A stretch of DNA of 64,000 bases, from NCBI GenBank assembly GCA_036365515.1, contig CM070873.1, positions 227,741,876 through 227,805,875 of the forward strand. The letters are read 5' to 3'. Below are positions 23,471 to 35,599 of the stretch, one piece after another. A model generated the notes under the pieces. That model worked only from the letters and a program-made list of their open reading frames with translations, searched no databases and was not told the origin of the DNA. The stretch is from Torymus aiolomorphi. Taxonomy: Eukaryota; Arthropoda; Insecta; Hymenoptera; Torymidae. Each line of letters opens with the position of its first letter. Position 1 is the stretch's first letter. The translations under genes and the position numbers were made by a program.

Positions 23471-23959
23471 TGTAGTGATTTTGCCTTTGCGCCAACTTAC
23501 TTATTCAAAGCATTTTTAATGAGGCTGCGAGGAATAAAAGTAAGAGTTTACATACCTTTTTTGGCTATACATTTATATAAAATAAAGTATTCAATTTTTA
23601 AAAATATTAAATTTCCACTTGTACGCACATGCACACAGAGAAATAAAAGGTAGTCTATCATTAGAATGTTTATGGTATTCTAAGCTGTTTACGATATCCT
23701 TTGAAAAGAATTCTAACAAATTTGTCTAATCTATGATAATCTCAGAACTGGACTAATTGTTAATTGTAAGTCTACTATGTCCGGGAAACCTTTTCTAAAT
23801 CAATAATCCGATCCAAATATTATATGTACCACATCTTACGTTGGTAATTGGTTTATAATCGTTTCCTTGAAACTTACATATTTATGGTTTTAATCCCCAT
23901 TGTCCAAAATAAAACCTTTGGAAAAACTTTTCAAAACTCTAAAATCTGATGACCTAAGA

Positions 23960-24265
23960 GATCAGTTAATTCTCACAACAAAATCCAAAGACGCCAGCGA
24001 AACTGCAGAGGGGAACAGCTGTGAAGAGGTATAGCCGCAATTGCCGTTAACAGCCGGTAGTATAACTCGCCGAAGACTCTTATCGAGGACCCGAGCGTGC
24101 ATTACTGATCACCGCCTCCCTCTCGCACTCTCTCAGTTGCTCTCACACCATATGTTTAAGGTTGGTCATGAGCCGACCTGAACTGGTGGGTAATGTGCGA
24201 GATTTCTCGGGTCGCCGTTTGAGTCCATGTGTTTACAGGTGACGCTGAGTCACCGGCGGTAAGCA
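23960..24265 (+). promoter_or_regulatory. GC-richer block with a donor-like end
   Basis: A GC-richer segment containing the initiator-like TCTCTCAGTTGCTCTCACAC and ending GACGCTGAGTCACCGGCG followed by GTAAGC, a good splice donor. It could be a noncoding first exon of a plus-strand transcript. No coding frame is convincing. Confidence 0.25.
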
Positions 24266-24343
24266 AATGAATATTTCATTGTTTTTCTATGTTTTAGAAA
24301 ATGATAGTTCTTGTATCAAATGTCTTAATGTTTCAGATTACAA

Positions 24344-24495
24344 CACTGAGAAAAATTATCATGTCTGATTGTAAATATGGGACAGACTCGAATTATGAAC
24401 CAAATTTCCATCACTTATGGTAAAAATTGTAATTTATTTATTTACAAGTTTTATAATCAGATATGGTAATTTTTACTACCTTGTTTTTCTCCGTG
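24344..24495. mobile_element. MITE-like fold-back with CACTGAGAAAAATT ends
   Basis: The left end CACTGAGAAAAATTATCATG and right end TTTTTCTCCGTG are inverted counterparts, with CTGATTGTAAA/TTTATAATCAG pairing just inside. The same terminal motif occurs at 10918, at 24576 (single end) and at about 37282. No transposase. Confidence 0.55.
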
Positions 24496-24736
24496 TAATT
24501 CAAACAAAATGACTGTTTTAATATGATTAGCAGCATCGTGTGAGACTAACTTTACTTTTATTTTATAAAATACTTCACGGAGAAAAATTATGTAGTCAAA
24601 ATAACTTAAAAGATATTATTGTAAATGTAGGACATACGTACACTCTATACAAAGGTTATTATTATTTTCGTTATTATTACTATAATTATACCAAATTTGA
24701 ATGTAAATAGTGGTAATGTTTATATGAATGAGCTTG

Positions 24737-25357
24737 TCTCACATTTACATTTTTTTTTTCTTCATTACCGCCGCAGCCTATTTGGTCCAGCTGGCGGGGG
24801 CCTTCCATCACCTTGGTGTGGAAGTAGTGCCTAATCCTATGACCTCACTATTTTCCCTATCATATTATCCTACCTATTTCTTAATCCTCCTGGAAGACAT
24901 TTCCGGTGAGGACATATTTCAGTCTCGCACCGTGTTGGTTAAGCCAACACTCTCTGCCCTGAGAGGGGCATCGGGTCCGTCTTCCAGGGTAAGCCTCTCC
25001 GGAGAAGGTCCATATTTCAGGACCAGCTCCCCGCCAGTAAGGCCGGCGTTCCTTGCCTAGTGCATCGGATCGGCCTACCTACCTTATCGACCTTCCTTTG
25101 TTCCTTACCACTGCTTCGCATTCGCGCAGGTTTGCGCCTGAAAGGATCCACTGCGCCAGGGTTCCACTGAAGGGAAATCCCGGGGAAAAATCCGCCTTAA
25201 AGCAGCCGGTGTCATGGTACTTTTCCCGCTGAAAAACAGCTCGAAAAAAATCCGAGTGATTTCACCGGGAATCGAACCAACGACTCCTGGAACGACGTTG
25301 TTTCCGTGACTAGCATGCTAACCACTGAGCCAACGTCGCTCTATCTCGCATTTACAT
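24737..25357. repeat. Target-site duplication of the SINE
   Basis: TCTCACATTTACAT at 24737-24750 and TCTCGCATTTACAT at 25344-25357 differ by one base and sit exactly at the two ends of the SINE. A 14-bp duplication fits L1-type target-primed integration. Confidence 0.8.
24751..25343 (-). mobile_element. tRNA-derived SINE of about 590 bp
   Basis: Read on the minus strand, the element begins at 25343 with a tRNA-like head: A box TGGCTCAGTGGTTAGCA (25332-25316) and B box GGTTCGATTCCC (25278-25267). A GC-rich body of about 500 bp follows, and the element ends in an A run (T9 at 24751-24759 on the plus strand). It is bounded by a 14-bp target duplication with one mismatch. The head resembles a type of tRNA with GTC in the loop, but the body is unlike any SINE family I can name. 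The plus-strand frame at 24728-25060 is a shadow. Confidence 0.8.
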
Positions 25358-25939
25358 AAAAAAGCACGTAGCTTCCTTCAAATTAATATATCGTTCCTAT
25401 ATGTATAGTATATATTTTAAATATAAAATATGTTTATTCATTATACTTTTTTTTCAATGATTTAATAATTCATTAATATTTAAAAAATTGAATATTTTTT
25501 TCTTATTATTGAAATTATTTGTTATTTGACACTTATTTTATTTAAAAAAAAAGAAAATATTTTAAAATATAAAATTAAAAAATTGCTATCTACCCTGAGA
25601 TCAACTTACTCACATTTTCAAAATCATATATAATAACTCCATTTTTTACATTATAAATATATTATTATTCAATAATTGTGTACATATTATAAAAATTGAA
25701 ATTATACTTTTAATTTTGATTTTTTTAATGGTCCGTTATAATTTTCGTCATCCTCTTTTTTTTTATTTTCAATAAAATATCGTTGATTGTTGATTTTATT
25801 ATTTCTTACATCATCTTAATAAAAAAAAAAGCAAATAAAATATTATGTAAACACAAATATCAGTGGCAGCTAATAAAAACATTTACGTAACTTTGTGAAG
25901 GCAAAGTGAGTATATATATATAATTATCCCTATCAAAAA

Positions 25940-26200
25940 AATCAGCTGATAAGTCAGCTGACAAATCAGCTGATTTATCATCTCAAAACGTCATCTAAAA
26001 TTTTTTCAGAGTGCTGCCAAAAGCTTACGAAATTTAAAAATCAACTTCTTCAGCATTGGAAACAGCCTGTTAGGATGTTTTAACCCCCAAATGAGTTCAC
26101 AAATTGACGTTTAAAGGCATTTTAAATAATATTTCAATTTTTACAAATTTTGTACATGAAATATCAGCTGATAAATCAGCTGATTCTTCAGATGATTCTA
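25940..26200. repeat. Cluster of ATCAGCTGAT palindromes
   Basis: CAGCTGA(T/C) occurs three times in 25941-25976 (AATCAGCTGATAAGTCAGCT then GACAAATCAGCTGAT) and twice more at about 26163-26184. The core CAGCTG is an E-box. The two clusters may be the arms of a small decayed element lying just left of the repeat copy at 26224. Bases 25360-25940 are AT-rich with nothing recognised. Confidence 0.4.
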
Positions 26201-26223
26201 TATTTTCTAAAAAAAAAGTTTCT

Positions 26224-26628
26224 ATCCTTTTTCTTACATCGGAAATTCCAGAAAGAGCACATAAATACGGACAGGCATATACTACTAGAGACAAGTACCC
26301 TATGTGTGAAATTTCACAAAGAAAATATAATTCGAAGTAAAGGTTATTTAGGAATTTTAAAAGATTTTTACGATAATATTACAATGAATTATTTTATTTA
26401 TTTTTCACACATAATTTAAAAAAAAAATCATACCTATTATTTAATATTTATTCATATTTTATACATAATTTAAAAATTAATACTTTTTAATCTTCATAAA
26501 TGAATTTAATTATAATTATGTCATAAATTGTTGCAAAAATTATAAATTTTGTTATTAAAACTTTATTAAAGGAATAAGCAAATTAAGTTTGAGGAAGTCA
26601 CGGGCCAATGAATTCGCACCGGTTTTTT
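26224..26628 (+). repeat. Hairpin-ended dispersed repeat, copy F (3' part)
   Basis: Closely matches 18654-19054: shared blocks include TCTTACATCGGAAATTCCA, CTACTAGAGACAAGTACCCT, CATAAATTGTTGCAAAAATT and AAGTTTGAGGAAG before the terminal GGGCCAATGAATTCGCACCGG. The terminal palindrome is mutated here (ATTCGCACC for ATTGGCAGC). The 5' part is absent. Confidence 0.75.
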
Positions 26629-26639
26629 CAGGGTATTAA

Positions 26640-27140
26640 GACCCTACATGACATACGTGTGTTAATAACGCATGTGTACAACATAAAGTACATTTGGCAA
26701 ACTGGGTCATATATTCCGAATGTTCGATTCTGTTTTGTTTTATTGTTAGTTTTTGCATGCAATTGTAAACGTAAGAAAGAAAAATATCTTAAATTCCATA
26801 ACATGACGAACTCAATTTATTTTAAAAAGGAAACAAAATTAAAAAATCTTTTAAGTATATGATTATAAGTTCATTTTAATGTCTTATATATGTTTAAAAC
26901 GATATCGACTATATTGTGAATAATTATTAAAGGAGTGATATGAAAGATAAAACTTTGTTATATTTCCGGAAAATATAAAAAACCTACACTCAAATCTTCC
27001 CACATGACTTATTTATGAACTTATTTACCGAAAATTGAATGAAAACTGCTATTGTAATAATGATTTATTTTTTATTATTATTTACAATTCTTTGATTTTT
27101 TTAATCCAAAATTTGTCTATATCGCAATCGAAATTTTTGA
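26640..27140. other. AT-rich, nothing recognised
   Basis: Between the repeat copy and the next candidate exon there is only AT-rich sequence with chance frames. Confidence 0.4.
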
Positions 27141-27147
27141 CGTCTTG

Positions 27148-27336
27148 CTAAAAGATTAACAATTTTATAATATCAGAATTGTTCTTGCATACTTTATATA
27201 GAATTAATGTTTGCTCAAATAGTAGTCGTTTTTCCGTAATCATTTCATTCGATGATAGAATTATAATTAATTGTAGCATACGAATATCGATACTATCCAC
27301 ATTAAGATGACGCATTCTCAATGCTATTCTACGTAT
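27148..27336 (-). CDS. Candidate terminal exon, unidentified
   Basis: On the minus strand a good acceptor (TTATTTTCAG at 27346-27337, with a TTA-rich tract) is followed by 62 codons, IRRIALRMRHLNVDSIDIRM onward, ending in TAG at 27150-27148. The peptide is amphipathic and leucine-rich and faintly recalls a helical ligand-binding domain, but I do not recognise it. It may be an exon, a decayed exon, or chance. It lies left of the dead hAT-like gene but does not match that family's C-terminus. Confidence 0.2.
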   Translation of the reverse strand: MRRIALRMRHLNVDSIDIRMLQLIIILSSNEMITEKRLLFEQTLILYKVCKNNSDIIKLLIF

Positions 27337-27573
27337 CTGAAAATAATTATATTTAATCAGTCAATTTATTATAGTTCCAAACCAGCCACCCTTCCCGAAA
27401 TTTCGAATTACATGAACTACATTAATTTACTAAAAAAACTTTTAATAAAAGTAAATATTTAGGCAAGTATAATGCTTGCCTAATTAATTTACAAAAACAT
27501 AAAAATGCAAATATAAGAAATTTATAAAAAAAATGTTAACCTCAAATATCTTTGGTCACAACGGTCACAACAG

Positions 27574-29040
27574 TCAGATTTTTTCTAAGCATAGTGTTTT
27601 AATAAAATTAAACGCTCTTGTTTCAACATCAAATTTTTGATCCGGAGTAATATTACTTTTTTTTACGGCATTTTTGTAATCGATGTCATAATCCGAATTT
27701 TCCACAGATAAATAATGCAAAGGGTTATCTAAGTGTTTTAATATTGCTTCTAGATCTCCAGACATAAATTTGGGTTTTTAAATTTTCCCCGCTAAAAGCA
27801 TTATTAAACTACTTAAATCATCATAGGCTCGTCCTAAATCCACATTACTACGCTGGAAGGAAGCATTTGCATAGTTCAACTCGCCTAATATCGGTTTTAC
27901 AATTAAGAGATATCAATAATTGGTGTCATCATTCAACATAGTACTAAGTAATCGGGCTGTATAGCATTTTTCTGTATTTGTTTGTACAAATACATTAAAA
28001 TGGCTTTGAAGTGTTTTGCAGTTTTCTAAGAGGACTTTCACCACATTGTACCTCGCTAGCCACCGGGTGGTTCAAAGCTTAACAAATTTTCGGAAAGTTA
28101 TATTTTTATTTTTTTACAATCATTTTCTGAACTAGTTTGTGCGGCTGCCTCTTCATCACCATCATTATCATTATCATCAAGATTAAAGTCAGTATTTAAG
28201 AGGTCCCAAGTTTTCTTATAGTCTGCTTGGCGTAAAGGATTGTGAGAAAACCAACTGTAAACTTCACGACATAAAAATTCGTTAGCTGGGAAGTGGGAAG
28301 AGGCAGCTGAAACGGCATTATTTAGTGAATGGCATATACATCTAATCAATTGAAACTTATAGTTGTCCGCTTTCAACAAAGTAAATACCGAATGTTTTCG
28401 GCCGCACAAGTTACTCCCACCATCGGTTCCCAATCCGAATAAATTTTCAATTTTTAAATTGATATCTTTACAAAAAGCAATAATCGCTGAATGTAAAGTA
28501 TCAGAGTCTGCTTTTTCGACCTGTATAATCCCTAAGTAGTCCGTAATAATTCTATTTTAGATTTTGTTAAAGTACTTAATACACAGGCATAAAAATTTAC
28601 ACGACGATACATCTGTTGACTCGTCTATTATTAGAGAGTAAGGTCGACCACTAACGTCTTTTATCAAATCTTGAAGCATGTTTGGTGCTATGACATTTTT
28701 TATTAAATTTGCACATTTTGTTTCGCGTAACTGTAAATCTAAATTTTTGAAAACCTCACAAAGATGGTTCACGCTTCTAATAGCTGAATGGCATGCGATG
28801 TATGCAGAGAGCTTTAAATCTCTTTCCTTTTTCTCATTACCTTTATCCTTTTGTGTACTGAAAGTAGAAGTAATAGTCGCTTGCTTTTTCATGTCAATAC
28901 TCTCTGAGAATTTAACATGTGTTTCTCGTGTGCAGTGTGCTTGTAAATCCGTGTGATGAGCACGAAGGCTTTCGCGGCATACTCTGCAGTATGCTTGCTG
29001 AGAAGCATGATGGTCTCTATTTTTTGCAAGCCAACTTTGA
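27574..29040 (-). pseudogene. Dead hAT-like transposase (zinc-finger type)
   Basis: On the minus strand, right to left: a CXXC zinc-finger region (YCRVCRESLRAHHTDLQAHC...H), then helical sequence with SAYIACHSAIRSVNHL and RPYSLIIDESTDVS, the last like the catalytic-aspartate block of hAT transposases. Next comes LGTDGGSNLCGRK, then TRWLARYNVVKVLLENC (the conserved TRWxxRY region), and a C-terminal part at 27765-27574. In-frame stops at 28559-28557 (TAA) and before TTRWL, a stop at 28098, and at least one frameshift break it. The C-terminal dimerisation end is missing. It is a domesticated-looking but clearly decayed element. Confidence 0.75.
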
Positions 29041-29123
29041 ACAAAATATATAAAATAGTTATTTAAAATACATAATAAAATGAATTTTATTAAGCAGTAA
29101 CTAAATAGTATTTTTCGTTACAA

Positions 29124-29306
29124 GGCCGTAAAATGCGATTTCACGGACTGAGTAATGCTTGATCACACGAGGCGCGAAATCTTATACGGCGAAGTGATAA
29201 ACACTATTTTTTTATATAGTAGGCCGTAAAATATGATTTTTCGGATTATTTTTATTGGTTGTCAAACTCGATTTTACGGACTGTCCGAGAAATCGCATTT
29301 TACGGC
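29124..29306. mobile_element. GGCCGTAAAAT fold-back element(s)
   Basis: GGCCGTAAAATGCGATTTC at 29124 pairs with GAAATCGCATTTTACGGC ending at 29306. A second forward copy of the motif (GGCCGTAAAATATGATTTTTCG) starts at 29222, giving a smaller inner fold-back with TATA-like flanks. It is probably one MITE inside or beside another. Confidence 0.6.
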
Positions 29307-29519
29307 TATAATATACAAAAATCAATTATATTTAAAATAACTATGAATATACTTGATTTACACATGCACTACATTCAATAGGAAAGTTTAAATAATGTTA
29401 TATCTCACATAAAAAAATTTATTTTACAGTATTTTAATAACTTATTATATACAAAATAATCATGAAACGCGATGTTACGCAGAAATTGAAGGTCATGTCA
29501 TAACTATTTTTTTTAATAA

Positions 29520-30790
29520 TGTTTCTCAAAATATCGACTAAGAAAATGTACTTTTTTTTCAAGAGAGAACAGAATAGTGAACAGGGCGAAAGAGCGCGAG
29601 GAGCATGGAACGGCACTGACATACATTGCCCCTTTTACCTAAAACTTTTCGCACAACATTTCTCGATTACTCAACTTCTAAGAAACTGTATTCACTTCTC
29701 GCGCACACTTATACAACTGTTATTTCTCAAACGCTATATTTTCAGAATTTTTCCGTTTATCACTCCCTTACTAAAAAATTGTATTTATTTCAATCATAAA
29801 TTTAAATAGAAATTTTACACATGGACAACGTTTTTACCAAAGCAAAAATAAAATCTAAATAGTTAAATACTTGGATATTCACTTACTGATTGCCCAAGTT
29901 TCCTTCTCCCATGCAGGATTGTAAGTATATACCCGTGAACTTTTGGGTTTAACTCCACTCATTTCATATATATTATATAAAATCTTTTTTAATACTCAAC
30001 TAAGTAATACGAATTATAAATGTTACAGTAAAAGGAATCTGTCAGAATAATCACGCCTGTAACAGAGGATGTGTGCTCTCGTTCTGTCAAATTCTTGGTT
30101 TTTCACCTTGCGGAGTAACGTACCATGAGTTCGACGAAGATAGAAATATTACCTAACCTTCCATAGGTCCTTTCTCATTGGCCATGCCACACGCACATGG
30201 GCGCGCAGTTCAAATAGTAGTATTAGTACGTCAAACGCGCGTCTTCTTTTCATCTTATACCGGTATGAGCAGAGAAGCAGAGCAATTTTAAGTGTGAGAT
30301 GGAAATTTTTTCTATCGATACATGGTTTTCCTGAAGTTATCAAGTTTTGCACACGTAGAATAATAATTTGAAAAATTTTTAGTTAATAGAAGCTGTTATT
30401 TGTGAGTTTTTCAGATTTAGAGTTTTTGATTTAGTAATTCACATATTTTTCTTAATTAGTATAAGTAACTTTCATGGTGTTATTAGGACTCCAGTTTTTG
30501 CTTCGGTAATTTTAAAATTATTTATATACTAATAATTGACTCATTTGCTAATAACTCGTTTTCCTGGGGTAATTGGGTTTGAATTTTTTGGTCTGGTATT
30601 TTTAAATATTTTTATAAATCAATAATGAATATTCCTAAGGTTATTTGGTTTACAGCTTATGGTTTTAGTAAATAAACTTTTTTTAATTGATTAAATTAGT
30701 GGCTATAAAGGGTGCTATTTTAAACTATCCAATTGGCGATTCTGTGCTATATAGTGTGTCATAAGTGGCGACACAGGAAGACTGCTACTG
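29520..30790. other. Nothing recognised
   Basis: Contains a short GC-richer patch (29570-29720) and another near 30100-30260; frames of 60-96 codons in both have no recognisable domain. The rest is AT-rich. Confidence 0.4.
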
Positions 30791-30802
30791 GGCACACTGC
30801 AA

Positions 30803-30890
30803 CAGAAGTTCGGCCAATAGTTTAGGCAGTAGTTGAGCCAATAGTTTAGGCAGTAGTTGAGCCAATAGTTTAGTCAGTAGTTTAAACTGC
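30803..30890 (+). repeat. Short tandem repeat, 24-bp unit
   Basis: About three and a half copies of GAGCCAATAGTTTAGGCAGTAGTT with few differences, ending in a degenerate AGTTTAAACTGCAGTTTA. Confidence 0.8.
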
Positions 30891-31022
30891 AGTTTATTAT
30901 GATCATTGCAAATTTAAGGTTAAAAATATATAAAAGATTTTTTAAAAGGGTTTGAACAGGTTTGAATACATGTGTATAAATTTATAAAACATTGATACAA
31001 AATTGATAAACATTTAACAATT

Positions 31023-31169
31023 GCTTCCTCATAGAGGAAGCTTTGTAACGGTGAAAAAATTTTCGAGACAAAAAATGTTCAAAAAGATATTTTAAGGCGA
31101 TATATGTCAATATTTGTCGATTTTGAGAAAAGTTTTGTTCTTATGCGTGTGTGCGCGTGCGTGCGTGTT

Positions 31170-31205
<36 letters not shown>

Positions 31206-31990
31206 CGTGTGCATGTGCGTGCGTGTGTGTGTGCAAAAGATATCTCGAGAACGTATCGATCTATTTTCGTTGGATAGCGTACTCTCTTCGTCTCGCGAAA
31301 AAAAATGGTATCCTGACATTCCTGACTGATTTGAGGTTTGATCGATTTTTTTTTTATAATCTAAAAACGATTTTTAATTTTTAGTTTTTTGAATTTTTTT
31401 ATGTGTTACAGTCAATATTAAGGGGATCTGAAAAACACGTTTTCTGGAAAATTTAGTGCATGAAATTACCTCAAAATTTAATGAGACATTGCTTGCATCA
31501 TTGTGGAAAGCAAGACGATCCTCTTTTTTCGAAAAAGTTTCCAGAGTTAACGAAAAAAAATAAAATAGCAATGCCGGTACTGTAGAGATCTACGCTTGAA
31601 AGGTATTTAAATTAACTACATTTTCTTTTTTTTTTTTTAATTTAATTTATCTTCACTCTATCATTTGTTATTAAGGAAAATGTTTTTATATTTTATAAAT
31701 TAATTTCTCAAAAAATACTTTATTTATCGACTTGAAATTTTAACCACTTATTTCCAAAACAGCTTCCAAGAATGTCAGACATAAGACTTTCCGCATCGGT
31801 TCAAAGTTAGACAATCACATTTAGCGATAGATATAAATCTCTTTATTTAACTAATAAAAAAGAAAAGAAAAAAAGTTTTATTATGGAAATTCATTAGCAA
31901 TTTTTTTGTGAAAAATTTACTTTGGGAATTTAAATTTAATAAAAGGAATCGATAAATTAGTTTGAGGAAGCTAAGTGCTAATGAATTGAT
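31023..31990 (+). repeat. Hairpin-ended dispersed repeat, copy C (short)
   Basis: Starts with the perfect terminal stem-loop GCTTCCTCATAGAGGAAGC and TTTGTAACGGTG, has the TG microsatellite at about 31146-31235 followed by AAAGATATCTCGAGAACGTA, and ends AGTTTGAGGAAGCTAAGTGC then TAATGAATTGATG, a mutated 3' palindrome. The tandem core is almost wholly absent, making this copy about half the length of copy B. Confidence 0.75.
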
Positions 31991-31994
31991 GATT

Positions 31995-33185
31995 TATATA
32001 TACTTATGTAATAATAATGCAAAAATTAGAATAACATTTATAAACTAGTCTGTGACCTTTCACACTTCGTAACAAGTTACGGTGCATTCAAAAGAATAAC
32101 AAGAAGTGATTACCTAACTTCTGTAAATTCTGTGTTAATCGATATCAACGGGGACAGTTGCCGGACAAGTTTTCAATGAGTGGAAAAACACGTTCGCATA
32201 TTTTGCTGAGATGAAATTCCTTTGTCTTCATCATTTTGACGATGCATTATTCTGCACTATCATAAAAAAGCTATAAATTTTAATCTGTAGCATTCGAAAA
32301 GGACGTAAGCTCCGTACGATTACTTCTGAGAAATTGTTGTACCTATTAACTAACAAACAAATTAAAACCTTTTTTATGAGACGGTTTTCTGACTAAATAA
32401 AAAAATTGCAAGGAAAACATTTCTACGTAAATTGTACTACCTTAAGACTTTCTCAAATAACAAGTGCAATTTTTTATTATTGGCGAATTATAATTTTTTT
32501 ATAGCATTGATAATATTAGTTCATAGTAGAATAATATTAAAACTTATGGTGAAAAGAGACAAAATCACATACAATAATGCTGTAAAGAACGATAGACCAC
32601 TGGATATTTTTTACGTTCCGGTAAACGATTTCTTGACATGGTACATTTCGTGATATAAAATAAATACAAACTAGCCATTTACTAGCTTATTGTCCATTTT
32701 TAATCAATGAAATACTACCAAGGGCTTAGAATCAGTATTTACTGCCTGATTGAATTTTGATGCCAACTGAATTAAGAAAAGTTGACATAATTATTAACCG
32801 GTAATTGATTTTAGCTTATTTTTAAATTAGTGTCAGATGTCATGTGTGAAAGATACGTTTGTTTTACTTAATTTGTAAATCATAGCTTAGTAACAAAATT
32901 AATGTCGAAATATTTATAAGTATATTATATTTTTAGCATGTTAATTATGATACTGCTAAAAAATATAAAAGTCAAACAAAAATATACTTCAAATACACTT
33001 CAATACACTTAAAAATGGTTCGATTAATAGAGCTAAGGAGATTTTTCTATGCTTGTTTTACGGTCGGTCTTATTAAACTTGTTAGGTATTATTTTAAATA
33101 GAGTAGTCTATATTGATATTTTTAGAAAAATTTTAATTTGTTGATAAATACCCTACAGTAATGTTATTTTGTACGTTATATAATA
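31995..33185. other. AT-rich, nothing recognised
   Basis: Short chance frames only; no element ends or RNA gene seen. Confidence 0.45.
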
Positions 33186-33191
33186 TATTGT

Positions 33192-33240
33192 ATAGAGGTA
33201 CAAGTATTGTAATATACATTATATTATTTGTACCTCTAAA
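33192..33240. repeat. Small hairpin
   Basis: TAGAGGTACAA and TTGTACCTCTA flank an AT-rich core (TATTGTAATATA/TATATTATTT), forming a stem of about 20 bp with small mismatches. Confidence 0.6.
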
Positions 33241-33669
33241 AAAAATTTTTGTTAATAATAATACCATATCACGTAATATTTTTAGAATATATTCATTTAG
33301 AACTTTTAATTAATTATTTTCCTAATTAATTTTGGCTGCATGATGTCTGTAAATCTGTAAACTTGATAATATATTCAGTTTCAGTAATAATACGCATAAA
33401 AATTAAATTATCGAACTCAGTGATTATTTTCATTTTTGAAAGCATACTTTCTTTAAAAACTTTAAGTGTTTAACCCAAAGATATCTTATTATATAGATAT
33501 AAAATATAATAGGAATATTTTATAAAAATGTAAATGGTTTACGTTGTTTTAGAGTTTTACGTACTTCAATTAATGTAAATCATTCCATCTTTGAATATTT
33601 ATTTTTGACGATCAAAGTACAAAGTTTCCAATAGTAAATTAACCATTAATGTTTACACAAATGAAAGAC

Positions 33670-34025
33670 AGCAGTCCAACAGTGTACACTTAAAAACAGA
33701 TGCGTCACTCAATCTTTGAGGCGGTCAGGGGAGACATCGTGGCGCCTTAGAAATTCTAATCGAATGTAAACGCTACGCCTACTATACATGTGGCGAATCG
33801 CGATGGAATATGATGGCTCCAGAATGTAGGTTATGATCGATGTTATGTAATGGAGAGAATGACGAACGAGGAGATAAAAATGGGGATTCAAAAGTGCGTC
33901 AAAATACATTTTATCTCGGGCGTTTGAGAGCATTGAAGTTTATCGGTATGAGAGCTTTGTGCATGAGTAGGAATCGTGGACGATAGAGTTGATAATTATT
34001 TGCTAGCGTTACTATCGCTGACAAT
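33670..34025. promoter_or_regulatory. GC-richer island upstream of ninaB
   Basis: A local rise in GC in very AT-rich DNA. A 74-codon minus frame at 33709-33933 has no recognisable homology. It is possibly a conserved noncoding element. Confidence 0.2.
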
Positions 34026-35229
34026 TAGCGATAATGTGGACGTGTTATACTCTCCTGTATTGTTGAAAAAAATAACTTCTATGAGGATGGAAAAAAGAAG
34101 TTTGTGAAATCTTTGAAAAGCAATTACGTTAACTTATAATGCATATTCATGCATAAGTGTCATTTCTAAATCCTGTTCTAAAAAAATGATAAATTATCCG
34201 CTAGTAGATATGCAATTGAATTCTCGTGTTAATCAATTTTTTTTACGAAAACGAAAGTTTAAGTTGCATAACACTGTGTTCGATTAAAAGAACTAAACTT
34301 ACAACAATGCTAAAGATTTACTTATGGAATATTACAATGCTTTAGTCTAACATTTTTAATTTTTTAATACATTAATAAGCTTTTATATTACAATTAAAAT
34401 AAGCTTTGCTTGAGAACAATTTGTATAAAGTGTAGGCGTAAGAATAAATAGTCACATAGAAATGTTTAAAAATATTAAGATGTTATTATAAATATAAAAA
34501 CTTACTTTTCTATTTCATTAATAAATAACAAAAGTAATATTATCTAAGTATAAATCTAAGATTTGGAAACTCCTAGGGTATCTATGTTTAAAAAATAAGT
34601 TTTGAAAACATATTGGCTGATGAATTTATTATACTTTTTAATATTTAGAAATATTTACTAAACATTTAGTTTAATAATTTGTATCAGTACTCGAATTAAA
34701 TATATTTTAATATAATTATATACATATTTCCGACACTTCGTGTAATTATTTTTATTGCTTTCAACATACATTATATAATTAATTTCGAAGTCATGTAGCG
34801 ATAGGCAACTTTCACGCAAATATGGTAAAGTATGAGACGTATGTCAAACAGCACGTGATGCGATATACATAAATCGTGTGTAAGTGTGTGTGTGACTCCG
34901 AGTCATATGACTTTGTAATCTTGCGGGACGCCCATGCGTTCTCATTGATACTTACGCAAGTTTGTCCCCCTCGAATCGACAGAAAGCTGTAAAATTCTAA
35001 AAGATTACTCGAAACAACAATAAAATAACATTTTCTGATAAGCGAAAAATTTGAGTCAAAAAATAAGTTATTGTATAATATTGTTTAATATCATTATTTA
35101 TATTAGAGTTCAAAAATAAATATTTTCGGGAATTGAAGATACATTACAAACTTGAAAAAGTAATAAAGAAGAAGACGTTCATTTAGATAATAAAATAATT
35201 TTTGATAATCATTAATTTTTGTACTGATT

Positions 35230-35470
35230 TATCGGGGAACAATTAGACGGATAATTTGTGGCCGCAACGCACTGATGTTGTTAATGTCGTATCTACTCTG
35301 AGTCACAATCACGCCTTTCTGAGACAACATATCTCCATCAGCTGATCTAGCGACAGACTAATCTGCATTCAATGGAGGGCGGAAAGTGACAACGAAACTG
35401 AAGAATTTTGCATGAACACAAGTCGGACGACCGAGCATTTTTCAGCCTTCTGTTTTATTGCTATCATTAT
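35230..35470. promoter_or_regulatory. GC-richer island
   Basis: A local GC rise with no open frame of note and no repeat match in the window. It may be a conserved noncoding element. Confidence 0.2.
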
Positions 35471-35599
35471 ATGTTTGACACACAGACGACACAGTGTTTG
35501 CGTTTCAGCTATTTACATTGTCTGTTGGCATTTTCTCCTCTTTAGAACTAATGTGATAGTATTTATAAATGTACCTGTTTAAAAAACAAAATAAAAAAA

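Noticed and set aside
23115..23653. Plus-strand frames of 99 and 121 codons
   Set aside because: Overlapping frames in a CpG-rich island with no recognisable motif and no supporting splice structure.
24728..25060. 110-codon plus frame
   Set aside because: It lies wholly within the minus-strand SINE and starts in its A tail.
25267..25332. Stand-alone tRNA gene
   Set aside because: The sequence is the head of a SINE with A tail and target duplication.
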